From assembly GCA_964651445.1 (NCBI GenBank), contig CAZYYW010000004.1, positions 1 to 51,797 on the forward strand: 51,797 bases of DNA, written 5' to 3'. Shown piece by piece: positions 1 to 9,366 of the stretch (within the stretch, counting starts at the first letter, position 1; every line of letters begins with the position of its first letter). Under the pieces are notes generated by a model, which saw nothing but the letters and a program-made list of their open reading frames with translations, ran no database searches and was not told the DNA's origin. The translations under genes and the position numbers were made by a program. This DNA comes from GCA-2746365 sp964651445. GTDB lineage: Bacteria; Pseudomonadota; Gammaproteobacteria; SZUA-229.

Positions 1-1956
1 TTGTTTTTTGAGATGCCAATGGTGCTCTCTGCCAATCGCCTTGAACAAGCCGTATCTGATGCCGCCGTCAGCATCACCGTTATCGATCGGGAAACCATCG
101 AAGCCTCTGGTGCCCGAACTATCCCCGAAGTATTACGCCTGGTTCCTGGCATGCAGGTGGGTTACAGCGGTAATGAGTTCGGCGACGCGCCAAAATATGT
201 TGTCACCTATCACGGCCATAGCGACCAATATTCAAAACAAATGCAGGTTCTGGTCGATGGTAGATCGATTTACGAGCCATTACTCGGCGGTATACAGTGG
301 AAAGCCATCCCGGTGAATATCGATGACATAGAACGCATCGAGGTCTCGCGCGGCCCTAATCTTGCCACCTATGGCGCCAACAGTTTCATGGCAGCCATTA
401 ATATCATCACCCGCACCGCTACAGAAGACCACGGTTCTTACCTTCGAAGCAATGTCGGTAACCATGACATTGCCGACTTGACCTATCGCTATGGTGGACG
501 CAGTGGCAAACTGGACTATCGCATCACGGCTTCCACATTAAATGACGATGGACTCGACAGTGGCAATGACAACGAAAACCCTGATGACACCAGTAGTCAT
601 AATATCGACTATCGGCTGGATTACCAAATCAACAACCACAATAGCTTAAGTTATCAGGGTGGTTTTGGCGAGAACCGTCAGCAAGCTGATCGTAACCATG
701 AAGCTGTTATACCCATGCAACGCACCATCAAAACCACCCGTTTCTTTCAGTTTCTAAAATGGGAAAGCGTAATCAATGCGCAAAACACCTTACAACTTCA
801 ATATTATTACAACTTATCAGAAAAAAATGATTCCTATCGTTCAGACATCATTGACCTCAGTCCTTTTGGTCTACCTTTCGACCCGTTCTATCTGGATGTA
901 TCTGACGACCAAAAAGCTGAGCGCCATGCCCTCGAACTGACGCATTCCATTTACCCGAACAATGATCTCAAACTAATTTGGGGAATCAGTGCGCAAACAG
1001 ATCAAGTTCGCGCGCCATTGGCTCTTGGCGTTGATAAGAAAATCGAACACCAACAATACCGAATTTTCAGCAATGCAGAGTGGCGACTTAGTACCCGTAA
1101 CGTTATCAATATTGGTGCGTTGGCAGAGAAAAACGAATTCACCAAAACAGAAGTATCACCAAGATTTTCTATTACTCATGCGTTTAACAAGCAGCACAAA
1201 ATTCGCTTTGGCATTAGTAAAGCTATACGCAACCCATATATATACGAGGACATGGCAAACGTATTTTTTACTAAGGATTTAACCACAGCTGGAAACCCTA
1301 CTGGCATCACCGCCCGCGAGTTGATTATACTTGGCAACAGCGACTTGAAAAATGAAAAGATCACCAGCAGAGAAATCGTATATGTCGGTAACTTTTTTAA
1401 TACCTCATTACTCTTTAATGCCAGATTTTTCCACGATGACATCGTAGACTTCATCGATACGTTAAGGGTACCCGTCGACTCCACATTGGATAATGTAACG
1501 GGTGATGCACCGATATTTAGCAACCCATTTGACAGCGAGACCACCGGTCTTGAAGTAGAAATAGATTATCACATCGATAGCTCGCTAAGACTCATTGCCA
1601 GCGGTGCCATCATAAACATTAACAGCAAGAGATTGTCAGTGAATCGCTCAGCACCACAGCATAGTTATTCCATTCTACTAACAAAAATATTTAATGAAAA
1701 ATACAACACCAGCCTGGGTTACTACTTCGTGGAGAATTTCCATTGGACAGATTCAAGCGGTACGGGTGATTACAAAATTTTAGATATACGCCTATCAAGA
1801 AATTTTCATGTAAACCAGACTCATGGCCGTTTATCTCTAGTACTAAAAAACTTACTCGATGATTACAGTGATTATAAAGAAAACCCAAGAAACAGCACGT
1901 CGCCAAAAATCATCCAAAACACTGTTGCCTACATCGATTTTAGATTAGATTTTTAA
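1..1956 (+). CDS. TonB-dependent outer-membrane receptor, 5' end outside window
   Basis: Outer-membrane beta-barrel receptor driven by TonB-ExbBD. The frame is open from base 1 with no signal peptide, so the true start lies upstream and the first codon here is probably internal. Residues about 8-140 form the plug domain, with a typical ERIEVSRGP stretch near residue 111 followed by YGANSF and a run ending in IITR. The remaining ~500 residues are rich in aromatic, alternating beta-strand sequence and end in a C-terminal Phe, as expected for a barrel. The gene lies 4 bp before a solute-binding-like protein and a hybrid kinase, so uptake or sensing of one ligand is likely. The sequence does not reveal the ligand. 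The family is certain; the substrate is unknown. Confidence 0.9.
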   Translation: MFFEMPMVLSANRLEQAVSDAAVSITVIDRETIEASGARTIPEVLRLVPGMQVGYSGNEFGDAPKYVVTYHGHSDQYSKQMQVLVDGRSIYEPLLGGIQWKAIPVNIDDIERIEVSRGPNLATYGANSFMAAINIITRTATEDHGSYLRSNVGNHDIADLTYRYGGRSGKLDYRITASTLNDDGLDSGNDNENPDDTSSHNIDYRLDYQINNHNSLSYQGGFGENRQQADRNHEAVIPMQRTIKTTRFFQFLKWESVINAQNTLQLQYYYNLSEKNDSYRSDIIDLSPFGLPFDPFYLDVSDDQKAERHALELTHSIYPNNDLKLIWGISAQTDQVRAPLALGVDKKIEHQQYRIFSNAEWRLSTRNVINIGALAEKNEFTKTEVSPRFSITHAFNKQHKIRFGISKAIRNPYIYEDMANVFFTKDLTTAGNPTGITARELIILGNSDLKNEKITSREIVYVGNFFNTSLLFNARFFHDDIVDFIDTLRVPVDSTLDNVTGDAPIFSNPFDSETTGLEVEIDYHIDSSLRLIASGAIININSKRLSVNRSAPQHSYSILLTKIFNEKYNTSLGYYFVENFHWTDSSGTGDYKILDIRLSRNFHVNQTHGRLSLVLKNLLDDYSDYKENPRNSTSPKIIQNTVAYIDFRLDF

Positions 1957-1960
1957 AGCA

Positions 1961-2986
1961 ATGGCATCGACTATGAGTATTACTGGGAAAGGAACCCACA
2001 ACACAAGCAAGTTTTTGCATATGTTGGATTATGCCGCAAACATGTTTGTGCGTTGCCTTTTTATGTTTTTTTTATCTACGCCATTATTAGCAGAACCAGT
2101 TAAGCCCCTATTAGACACAACAATCAACAAACCCTCGCAACACCACGTATTTATTTTCCACTCTTCAAAAAATATTCAACACCAAAGGATTGGCCAAAAT
2201 ATAATAGACAACTTAAACCAACAGCAGCCTGATATAAGCATTTCGATTAAGTTAACCGATAAAAATAATAACAAGGTAATCAACGAACAAGATCTTATCG
2301 TTGCAATAGGAAATGCAGGTATAGAATATGCAAACAAGTACTACTCCAATGTAACTAAGTTATATATTTCTCCGGGGGAAAATAAACATCAAGTGGATGA
2401 TGATAAAAATGATGCCATCCTCTACATGACACCATCCTATTGCCGACAGATACAGTTTATAAACACCCTAAATAAAAACTGGAAGATCGTTAGTATACTG
2501 TACAGTCAGGACAAACCCATTGACAGCAAGAAGATACAACAGTGCGCCAAAAAACATGGTATGAAAACGCACATTTCAAGCTTGTCTGCGCAGGAAAATA
2601 TTAAAATAAAACTAAATCATGCACTACGTAACTCAGACGTTTTACTTGCATTACCTGATAGCAGCATTTACAACAGTAACACTGTAAAAAATATTTTACT
2701 TACCAGTTACCGCCACAGAAAGCCAGTGATTGCATTTTCTAAAAACTTTGTTAATGCCGGTGCTCTAGCTTCAATCCACAGCAATACTGAACAGATAGCT
2801 TACAGTGCAAGCAAGCTTATTAAAAATTATTTCGATGCAGAAATGATATTTCAAAGTAGTATAAACCACCCCAAGAAATTTTCCATTGACATTAACCGAC
2901 AAGTCTTTTGGGCATTGGACATCCCTATTCCCGATATAAGCATACTAAAAAAATCAATGCAAAAAATGGGGCGAGAATCATTATGA
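1961..2986 (+). CDS. Periplasmic ABC substrate-binding-like protein
   Basis: Predicted exported protein of 341 residues. A hydrophobic segment around residues 28-44, ending near LLAEP, looks like a signal peptide, so a start at Met22 or Met28 is as plausible as the first ATG. The mature part (FIFHSS near the N-terminus, repeated Rossmann-like beta-alpha units, PVIAFSKNFV near residue 250) resembles the ABC_sub_bind / periplasmic-binding type I fold. No permease or ATPase gene lies beside it. It starts 4 bp after the receptor stop, and its TGA overlaps the ATG of the hybrid kinase. I infer that it presents a ligand to that sensor rather than feeding a transporter. The fold assignment is moderately sure; the ligand is unknown. 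Confidence 0.65.
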   Translation: MASTMSITGKGTHNTSKFLHMLDYAANMFVRCLFMFFLSTPLLAEPVKPLLDTTINKPSQHHVFIFHSSKNIQHQRIGQNIIDNLNQQQPDISISIKLTDKNNNKVINEQDLIVAIGNAGIEYANKYYSNVTKLYISPGENKHQVDDDKNDAILYMTPSYCRQIQFINTLNKNWKIVSILYSQDKPIDSKKIQQCAKKHGMKTHISSLSAQENIKIKLNHALRNSDVLLALPDSSIYNSNTVKNILLTSYRHRKPVIAFSKNFVNAGALASIHSNTEQIAYSASKLIKNYFDAEMIFQSSINHPKKFSIDINRQVFWALDIPIPDISILKKSMQKMGRESL

Positions 2987-5751
2987 AAATGCTAGGCATA
3001 AGCAAACAGATAATTTTAGTAGCCATCCTTCCGGCGCTTATTGTTTCAGTTCTTTTGTCATCACATTATATTCTCAGTCAGTTTGAATACATATCAAAAA
3101 CACTCAATCATCAAGGAGGTCTGATCGCAAAACAAATTTCACCCGCAGCAGAATACGCCATATACTCAGGAAACATAGAGCTGGTAAAGCCTTTAATCCA
3201 TGCAGTTCTAAAAAACAACCCCGTTTTAAGAGTCCAGATACTTGATAAATATGACAATACTATTCTTGATATCAAAAACATTCAAACGACAGAAAGAACA
3301 AATCCCTCAATCTTTAAAACTTTTTTTGAAGATGACAAACAGATAGAATTCATTGAGTCTATATTGATTCCGCAAGTGCCCGTTGATGACAACGAATCTT
3401 CTTTATCCGGTATCAATAGCGATGAAAAAAATGCTTATATTGGACGTATAGTTGTAACGCTGACCACCCAATATGCAACTCAGGAAAAAATCGCACAAGT
3501 AAAAAATGGCGTGTTAATCACTATGATTATCCTGTTATTGACAATTCTAGTCATTATACAAATTAGTAATGTCATAACACGTCCAATCAAAGCACTTACT
3601 TATACAGTAAAGAATATTGCAGCAGGTAATCTTGAAGAAAAAATCGACAATAACGCTTCAGGTGAAGTCGGCGTCCTCCAATCATGCGTTAATCATATGA
3701 CTCAAGAATTAAAGCGTTCACAGACCGACATGGAGAGTCAGTTGAACAACTATACACTTGAACTACAACAAACCATGGAGGAACTGGAAATTCGAAACGC
3801 AGAACTCGATATAACCCGCTCTAAAGCCATCTATGCCAATAAGGCGAAATCAGAATTTCTTGCCAATATGAGCCACGAAATTAGAACCCCGCTTAGTGGC
3901 ATCATTGGCTTTACTGAACTACTGCAAGACACAACACTTACCACTCAACAACAGGATTACTCTAAAACCATTCACAAATCTTCAATAATCCTGCTTGAAC
4001 TTATTAACGACATACTCGACCTCTCTAAAATTGAGTCAGGAAAAATTGAAATTTCCAACAATGAATTTAACCTTGTTGATATTATCGAAGACATCATAAA
4101 TCTTTTAAGCCAGACGGCCTTAGACAAAAAAATCGAACTTTACTACAGCATAGAGAAAGATGTAGCCACTATCATTCATACTGATTCCTTTCGAGTACAC
4201 CAAATACTAACCAACTTGATAAGTAACGCCATTAAATTTACCGATAAAGGTTATGTTTATTTACAGGTTTCATCTGGTGAACTAGATGATGCAGAAACCA
4301 GTATTAAATTCACTGTATCTGACACCGGTATAGGCATGAGCCATGATGTTAAAACAAAACTATTTAAAGCCTTCACACAAGCAGACACCAGCATTACTCG
4401 TCGTTTTGGAGGGACTGGTTTGGGTCTGGTGATTTCTAGGAAGTTAACACTACTAATGAAAGGTGAAATCGATTTTGATAGTACTGAGTACGAAGGTTCA
4501 ACATTTTGGTTCAGTGTACCGGTAACCCCTATCCCTCAAGAACAGAAAAAGTCCGAGTTAAATGGAAAAAATATCGCTTTTGTTTGTAATCACTTTATTG
4601 CCAAACAGGCTTTTAAATCGCTATTTTTCAACTGGGACTGTAAAGTTAGCGATTTCGTACTTGATGACCTTATTGATAGCACGACCACAAAACAAATAAA
4701 CCAATCATACGATATGATCATCATCTTACTCAGCAACAAGGATTTTAGCCAAGACTCTACAACCATCATTCTCGAAAAATTGTCATTTTCTATCCCTTCA
4801 TTTTTACTCGCTAGCACACAGTCTCATACCAGATTAAAAACACTGCAACAGCAAACCTTCAATGCTTCTGCTTTTACCTCTGAGAAATCTGAAGTAATAA
4901 AACAGAGATTAATCAACGCGCTCGATAAAAACTTGCAGACAGAAATTGAAAAATCAACAAATAATAATAGTAAAGTTGAGCTTGACTGGTCAACAATAAA
5001 TATTCTCATTGTCGACGATAACGAAATAAACTTGCGTCTGGCTGAAATAATTCTGCATAAACATAAAGCACGCGTAACCACAGCTCATTCCGGCGCACAG
5101 GCAATCGAGTATGCCAACATGAACTCTTACGACATGATTTTCATGGATTTACACATGCCCGACCTAGATGGTTATGCTACAACAAAACAAATTCGAAAAA
5201 ACTCGCCCACAAAACAACCGGTTATCATTGCTTTAACGGCCAATGCTATGCTAAAAGAAGAAGAGCAGGCAATGCAGTCAGGCATGAATGGCATTATCAT
5301 AAAACCTGCCAATGAAGCGGTGCTGCACAAAGTTATAAAGCAATGGATATTCAAAGACCCTAGTAGCTCAGATGAGAAAAACACATTCATCCCATTCAAA
5401 AAACCCAACAGAAAGCACAACCCTGTATTTTCTCTGGAGCTGGCAAAAGAATTTACTGGCGACAATGAAGAGCTTGCCTATGAACTCTTTAGCATGCTTC
5501 GCTCAGAGCTTAATGGCTACAAGAAAAAAATATCGAATGCGCTTGATAATAGTGATATGAAAGAATTACATGCACATGTGCATAAATTAAACGGTGCAAG
5601 TCGATGCTGTGGCACCAGTGAATTAAAAGACATTAGCAATCGAATTGAAAACATGATTACCAACAACATAAACTTCGATGTTGAAAAAGAAATAAACGAA
5701 CTATTTCTTGCCATTAAAAATGTCGCCGATTATGAAGTAGAAAATGTATAG
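2983..5751 (+). CDS. BarA-type hybrid sensor histidine kinase
   Basis: Inner-membrane hybrid kinase of 922 residues. Visible in order: TM1 (about 10-32), a periplasmic sensor of ~145 residues, TM2 (about 177-199), HAMP, a coiled coil, and HisKA with the H-box (His298 in NMSHEIRTPLSG). A HATPase follows with N, G1 (DTGIGM) and G2 (GGTGLGL) boxes. A degenerate receiver-like stretch comes next, then a true receiver with phosphoacceptor Asp722 in FMDLHMPD, and a C-terminal Hpt domain with His867 in HVHKLNGAS. I chose the ATG at 2983 because it overlaps the upstream TGA (ATGA), giving translational coupling; the longer in-frame start at 2908 would sit deep inside the previous gene. It probably passes phosphate His-Asp-His to an unlinked regulator. 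No response regulator is nearby. Confidence 0.92.
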   Translation: MKMLGISKQIILVAILPALIVSVLLSSHYILSQFEYISKTLNHQGGLIAKQISPAAEYAIYSGNIELVKPLIHAVLKNNPVLRVQILDKYDNTILDIKNIQTTERTNPSIFKTFFEDDKQIEFIESILIPQVPVDDNESSLSGINSDEKNAYIGRIVVTLTTQYATQEKIAQVKNGVLITMIILLLTILVIIQISNVITRPIKALTYTVKNIAAGNLEEKIDNNASGEVGVLQSCVNHMTQELKRSQTDMESQLNNYTLELQQTMEELEIRNAELDITRSKAIYANKAKSEFLANMSHEIRTPLSGIIGFTELLQDTTLTTQQQDYSKTIHKSSIILLELINDILDLSKIESGKIEISNNEFNLVDIIEDIINLLSQTALDKKIELYYSIEKDVATIIHTDSFRVHQILTNLISNAIKFTDKGYVYLQVSSGELDDAETSIKFTVSDTGIGMSHDVKTKLFKAFTQADTSITRRFGGTGLGLVISRKLTLLMKGEIDFDSTEYEGSTFWFSVPVTPIPQEQKKSELNGKNIAFVCNHFIAKQAFKSLFFNWDCKVSDFVLDDLIDSTTTKQINQSYDMIIILLSNKDFSQDSTTIILEKLSFSIPSFLLASTQSHTRLKTLQQQTFNASAFTSEKSEVIKQRLINALDKNLQTEIEKSTNNNSKVELDWSTINILIVDDNEINLRLAEIILHKHKARVTTAHSGAQAIEYANMNSYDMIFMDLHMPDLDGYATTKQIRKNSPTKQPVIIALTANAMLKEEEQAMQSGMNGIIIKPANEAVLHKVIKQWIFKDPSSSDEKNTFIPFKKPNRKHNPVFSLELAKEFTGDNEELAYELFSMLRSELNGYKKKISNALDNSDMKELHAHVHKLNGASRCCGTSELKDISNRIENMITNNINFDVEKEINELFLAIKNVADYEVENV

Positions 5752-5805
5752 TGCAGTTTTCTATTGATGGCTATTCATTACCAGTCGTTACATCACTCGA
5801 AACGC

Positions 5806-6537
5806 CTAAATTCTTGCCTCACGCATCAAACGTTTGTACTCTTTTATCGTTTTTTCCAAGCCCATAAAAACACTGTCAGCGATAATAGCATGACCGATAT
5901 TCAATTCTTTTATTACAGCTAAACTTGCAATGCCTGTTATGTTTTGACGATTAAGGCCATGCCCCGCATTAACCTGCAAACCAATGTTTTCCGCGTGCTC
6001 ACAGGCAACGGTTATTTCATTGAGCAACTTCAATTGCGACAAATGACTTTCAGCATCGGCATAATGCCCCGTATGAATTTCAATGACTGGCGCGCCCGTG
6101 CGCTTTGCCGCATCTATCTGTTTTAAATCGGCATCGATAAATAAAGAAACTTTTATCCCTGCATCGAGAAGTTTGTTACAAGCAGCACTAATTTCAGCTT
6201 CATACCGCAGCACATCAAGACCACCTTCTGTGGTTAATTCTTCTCTTTTCTCTGGTACTAGGCAACAGTCCTGCGGTTTAACATCACAGGCAATGCTGAC
6301 CATCTCATCGGTCACTGCCATTTCCAAATTCATCCGCGTTAACATTCGCTCTTTTAACAGGTAAACATCTCTATCTTGTATGTGACGGCGGTCTTCACGA
6401 AGATGCAAAGTGATGCTATCCGCACCCGCATGTTCGACCTGCAATGCAGCATGTACCGGATCAGGGTAAGTCGTACCTCTCGCCTGCCGTAGTGTTGCTA
6501 CATGGTCAATATTTACGCCTAACAGTAGATTACTCAT
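5806..6537 (-). CDS. pdxJ: Pyridoxine 5'-phosphate synthase
   Basis: Condenses 3-amino-2-oxopropyl phosphate with 1-deoxyxylulose 5-phosphate to give pyridoxine 5'-phosphate, the last ring-forming step of the DXP-dependent vitamin B6 pathway, in the cytoplasm. The protein starts MSNLLLGVNIDHVATLRQAR and carries the family blocks ITLHLREDRRHI, NLEMAV, VPEKREELTTEGGLD, SLFIDAD, EIHTGHYA and VNAGHGLN. At 243 residues it matches the family length. An in-frame ATG 36 bp upstream (6573) gives a 12-residue extension not seen in PdxJ, so 6537 is preferred. It is convergent with the hybrid kinase and divergent from the CHASE2 cyclase. No RNase III/recO partner is present, so the usual pdxJ neighbourhood is not kept. 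Confidence 0.96.
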   Translation of the reverse strand: MSNLLLGVNIDHVATLRQARGTTYPDPVHAALQVEHAGADSITLHLREDRRHIQDRDVYLLKERMLTRMNLEMAVTDEMVSIACDVKPQDCCLVPEKREELTTEGGLDVLRYEAEISAACNKLLDAGIKVSLFIDADLKQIDAAKRTGAPVIEIHTGHYADAESHLSQLKLLNEITVACEHAENIGLQVNAGHGLNRQNITGIASLAVIKELNIGHAIIADSVFMGLEKTIKEYKRLMREARI

Positions 6538-6684
6538 TTTCACTTGTTCATTGCTCCATAATTGATTCGACATTAATCATATGATTTTACAGAAAATTAG
6601 GGACATCTGTTGTATTCATGGATTTACCGGCTATTTTTTGCTACTTTCCTATGTATTCATTTAATAATATATTTGGGATGGTTT

Positions 6685-8892
6685 GTGGATATTCAACGCA
6701 TTATACGTTATGCATTAAGCTTGCTACTGACGCTTGTTTTCCTTCTCCACGTTAGCGGCATCGTTCATATACCACTTCTCAGTAACATCGAAAATCAAGC
6801 CTATGATGCCCGCCTGAAAATAACGCTGCCTGAACACGTCGATAAGCAAGTCGTCATTGTTGATATTGATGAAAAAAGCTTGGGTGAAATTGGGCAATGG
6901 CCTTGGAACCGAAATGTTCTGGCGAGAATGAATGATATATTATTTGACCATTACCAAATCAAAGCCATCGGTTACGATATTGTATTCGCTGAAGCTGACA
7001 TTGATGAGGGCGCAAAACTACTGGATAAAATGGCCAATGGCGCACTGCAGAATAACCCTGAATTTATAGAAGAATATCGTCGTGTTATTTCATCGCTGCA
7101 ACACGACGAACTTTTTGCTGAATCACTTAAAGATAGAAAAACGGTGATGGGTTTTGTGATGGACACCGACACCACTAAAGGCGGCCTGCCCGAAGCCATT
7201 ACCCATCTTGAAAAATCCGTTCTAAAAAAACTAGCCATTAATAAAACTGACGGGTATACCGCCAATCTAAAATTACTGCAACAAAGTGCTTACAGCGGCG
7301 GATTTTTTAATAATCCCTTGCTCGATAGTGATGGTATTTTCAGGCGTGTTCCACTATTACAAACCTATAAGAACGAACTGCATGAATCGTTAGCACTGGC
7401 TTTAACGCGAGCCGCCACTGGTTCACCCAGCATCGAGATGGTGGTAGAAACCAGTGATAACAACAATGATCTTTTCTTGGAATGGGTAACTATCGGTGCA
7501 CTGGCTATCCCGGTGGATCATCAATCAGGGGTGTTAGTCCCTTACATTGGCAAACAGAAAAGTTTTCAATATATTTCAGCCACTGATGTATTAACCAAAA
7601 CGGCTAAAAAAGCGGATCTTAAAGATAAAATTATTCTGTTTGGCGCATCCGCTCCAGGCTTATTAGATTTAAGAACCATCCCACTGGAAGCCGCCTACCC
7701 CGGAGTCGAAGTGCATGCCAACATCGTTCAAGGCATTCTCGATGGCCGTATATTACATGCACCTGGTTATACCAAAGGTTATGAGTTCATATTAATTGCT
7801 TTTATTGGCATTGCCCTTACCTTTACCCTGCCCATGCTGTCAGCCTTACTTTCTACCTTGGTTATACTTGGCAGTATCATTTTGCTGATCGCCAGCAACT
7901 TTTTTGCTTGGACCAGCGCCCAGTTAGTATTGCCCATTGCCGGCCCTGTATTACTGGTTATCTTATTATTTGCATTACAAATGACTTATGGCTTCTTTGT
8001 CGAATCGCGTGGTAAACGCCAACTTGCCCACCTCTTTGGTCAATATGTGCCACCTGAATTGGTCGAAGAAATGAGTAAGAAGATGGAAGAAATTAATCTC
8101 GACGGAGAGATGCGTGAGATGTCTGTACTATTTTCAGATGTGCGTGGTTTCACCACTATTTCTGAAAGTCTGGAACCCAAGGAACTTACTGATTACATAA
8201 ACGCCTTTTTAACCCCCATTACCAAAGTCATTCACGACGACCGTGGCACCATCGATAAATATATGGGCGATGCAGTAATGGCTTTCTGGGGCGCACCTCT
8301 GGAAGACCAGCAACACGCCCTGCACGCATTAAACGCCGCTATTGGCATCGTCAAACGCATGAAACCTTTACGCGAAGAGTTTTCTGAAAAACAATGGCCT
8401 GAAATCTATGTAGGCGTTGGAGTAAATACTGGCATTATGAACGTTGGCAACAAAGGCTCTGAATTCCGCGTCGATTACACAGTACTGGGCGATGCTGTAA
8501 ACCTCGGCTCTCGACTTGAAGGTTTAACCAAGGTCTACGGCGTTGACATCATCACCAGCGAATACACCAAACATGCCGTACCCGAATATGAATACCGTGA
8601 ACTCGATAGAGTGCGAGTCAAAGGCAGAGATAAACCCGTCACCATTTTCGAACCCCTTGGTTTGCTGGAGGATATCGACAAATCAGATAGAAAGTTGTTA
8701 AAACAATTTCACATTGGCATTAAGCAATATCGCGCACAAAATTGGGATGCGGCAGAACGGGAAATTTTTGGTTTGAGTCAGCTTGACCCAAAGCGCAAGA
8801 TTTATAAAATTTACCTCGACCGCATTATGCAATATCGTAACACTCCACCACCTGCAGATTGGGATGGCAGTTTTACCCACACATCAAAATAG
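6685..8892 (+). CDS. CHASE2-domain class III adenylate/guanylate cyclase
   Basis: Membrane nucleotide cyclase. An N-terminal TM helix is followed by an extracytoplasmic CHASE2 sensor (about residues 30-365, with VDIDEKSLGEIGQWPW and YPGVEVHANI). Three TM helices follow (about 370-440). The class III cyclase domain begins near residue 475 and has both metal-binding Asp motifs, FSDVRGF (about 483) and YMGDAVMAFWGAP (about 528), then VDYTVLGDAVNLGSRLE. A TPR-like tail ends the protein. I prefer the GTG at 6685, because the sequence after it matches the usual CHASE2 N-terminus. A TTG at 6610, preceded by AGGGA, would add a 25-residue hydrophobic extension and cannot be excluded. ATP versus GTP specificity is not decided here. 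The gene is monocistronic. Confidence 0.92.
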   Translation: MDIQRIIRYALSLLLTLVFLLHVSGIVHIPLLSNIENQAYDARLKITLPEHVDKQVVIVDIDEKSLGEIGQWPWNRNVLARMNDILFDHYQIKAIGYDIVFAEADIDEGAKLLDKMANGALQNNPEFIEEYRRVISSLQHDELFAESLKDRKTVMGFVMDTDTTKGGLPEAITHLEKSVLKKLAINKTDGYTANLKLLQQSAYSGGFFNNPLLDSDGIFRRVPLLQTYKNELHESLALALTRAATGSPSIEMVVETSDNNNDLFLEWVTIGALAIPVDHQSGVLVPYIGKQKSFQYISATDVLTKTAKKADLKDKIILFGASAPGLLDLRTIPLEAAYPGVEVHANIVQGILDGRILHAPGYTKGYEFILIAFIGIALTFTLPMLSALLSTLVILGSIILLIASNFFAWTSAQLVLPIAGPVLLVILLFALQMTYGFFVESRGKRQLAHLFGQYVPPELVEEMSKKMEEINLDGEMREMSVLFSDVRGFTTISESLEPKELTDYINAFLTPITKVIHDDRGTIDKYMGDAVMAFWGAPLEDQQHALHALNAAIGIVKRMKPLREEFSEKQWPEIYVGVGVNTGIMNVGNKGSEFRVDYTVLGDAVNLGSRLEGLTKVYGVDIITSEYTKHAVPEYEYRELDRVRVKGRDKPVTIFEPLGLLEDIDKSDRKLLKQFHIGIKQYRAQNWDAAEREIFGLSQLDPKRKIYKIYLDRIMQYRNTPPPADWDGSFTHTSK

Positions 8893-9366
8893 CCAAGCAG
8901 AAAGGCTTACGATTTCGTCTGGTTATTAGTAGCGGGATAGAACACAGGAATCTGGAAAAAACGTGAACCAGTTCACAAAAATCACTGTTAAGGCTGTGCA
9001 TTTACCCAATTTTCGTCTATAAATTAGAAAACCAGTTAGAAACAGGGTCTATGCCACATTGAGTGGACAAGATAATAGACACAGAGACCACAGAGGTCAC
9101 AGAGCGTGTTTAAAGTTAACACGACTACTACAGGGGTTGCTGATAAACCTCAGTAGCATCAAGATTGGTGAATATGGTATTAAACCTTATAAACGATAAC
9201 TCTGTGTGCTCTGTGGTCTCTGTGTCTATAAAAGTAGATGTATACCCACTCGAAATGGCATAGATCCTAAAAACATAAAGTAATATCGAATAAATTCTAA
9301 AGGGAAACTGCATTTTGACGAATTTACTTAGAGAACTAAATAAATAACCTTGCTCGGTCCTTCTGT
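8893..9366. other. Intergenic region holding MITE-like copy 1
   Basis: A 474-bp stretch without a credible gene between the cyclase and the HD-domain gene. Nearly half is the MITE-like element (9045-9267). The small open frames within it follow the repeat and are not supported as genes. No clear terminator for the cyclase and no good promoter for the HD gene can be seen. Confidence 0.7.
9045..9267. mobile_element. MITE-like element, copy 1
   Basis: Non-coding element of 223 bp. The outer ends are inverted (gggtctatgcc at left, ggcatagatcc at right, then GAGTGG/CCACTC). An inner perfect 20-bp inverted pair lies at 9076-9095 and 9209-9228 (tagacacagagaccacagag and its complement). It is flanked by near-identical 8-mers, TAGAAACA (9037-9044) and TAAAAACA (9268-9275), which read as a target-site duplication with one change. 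The same element recurs at 49348-49561. There is no transposase, so any mobility would need one supplied elsewhere. The element family is not recognised. Confidence 0.75.

Noticed and set aside
6575..6586. Perfect 12-bp palindrome AATCATATGATT between pdxJ and the cyclase gene.
   Set aside because: Palindromes of this length are expected about a dozen times by chance in a 52-kb window, and nothing else supports an operator here.
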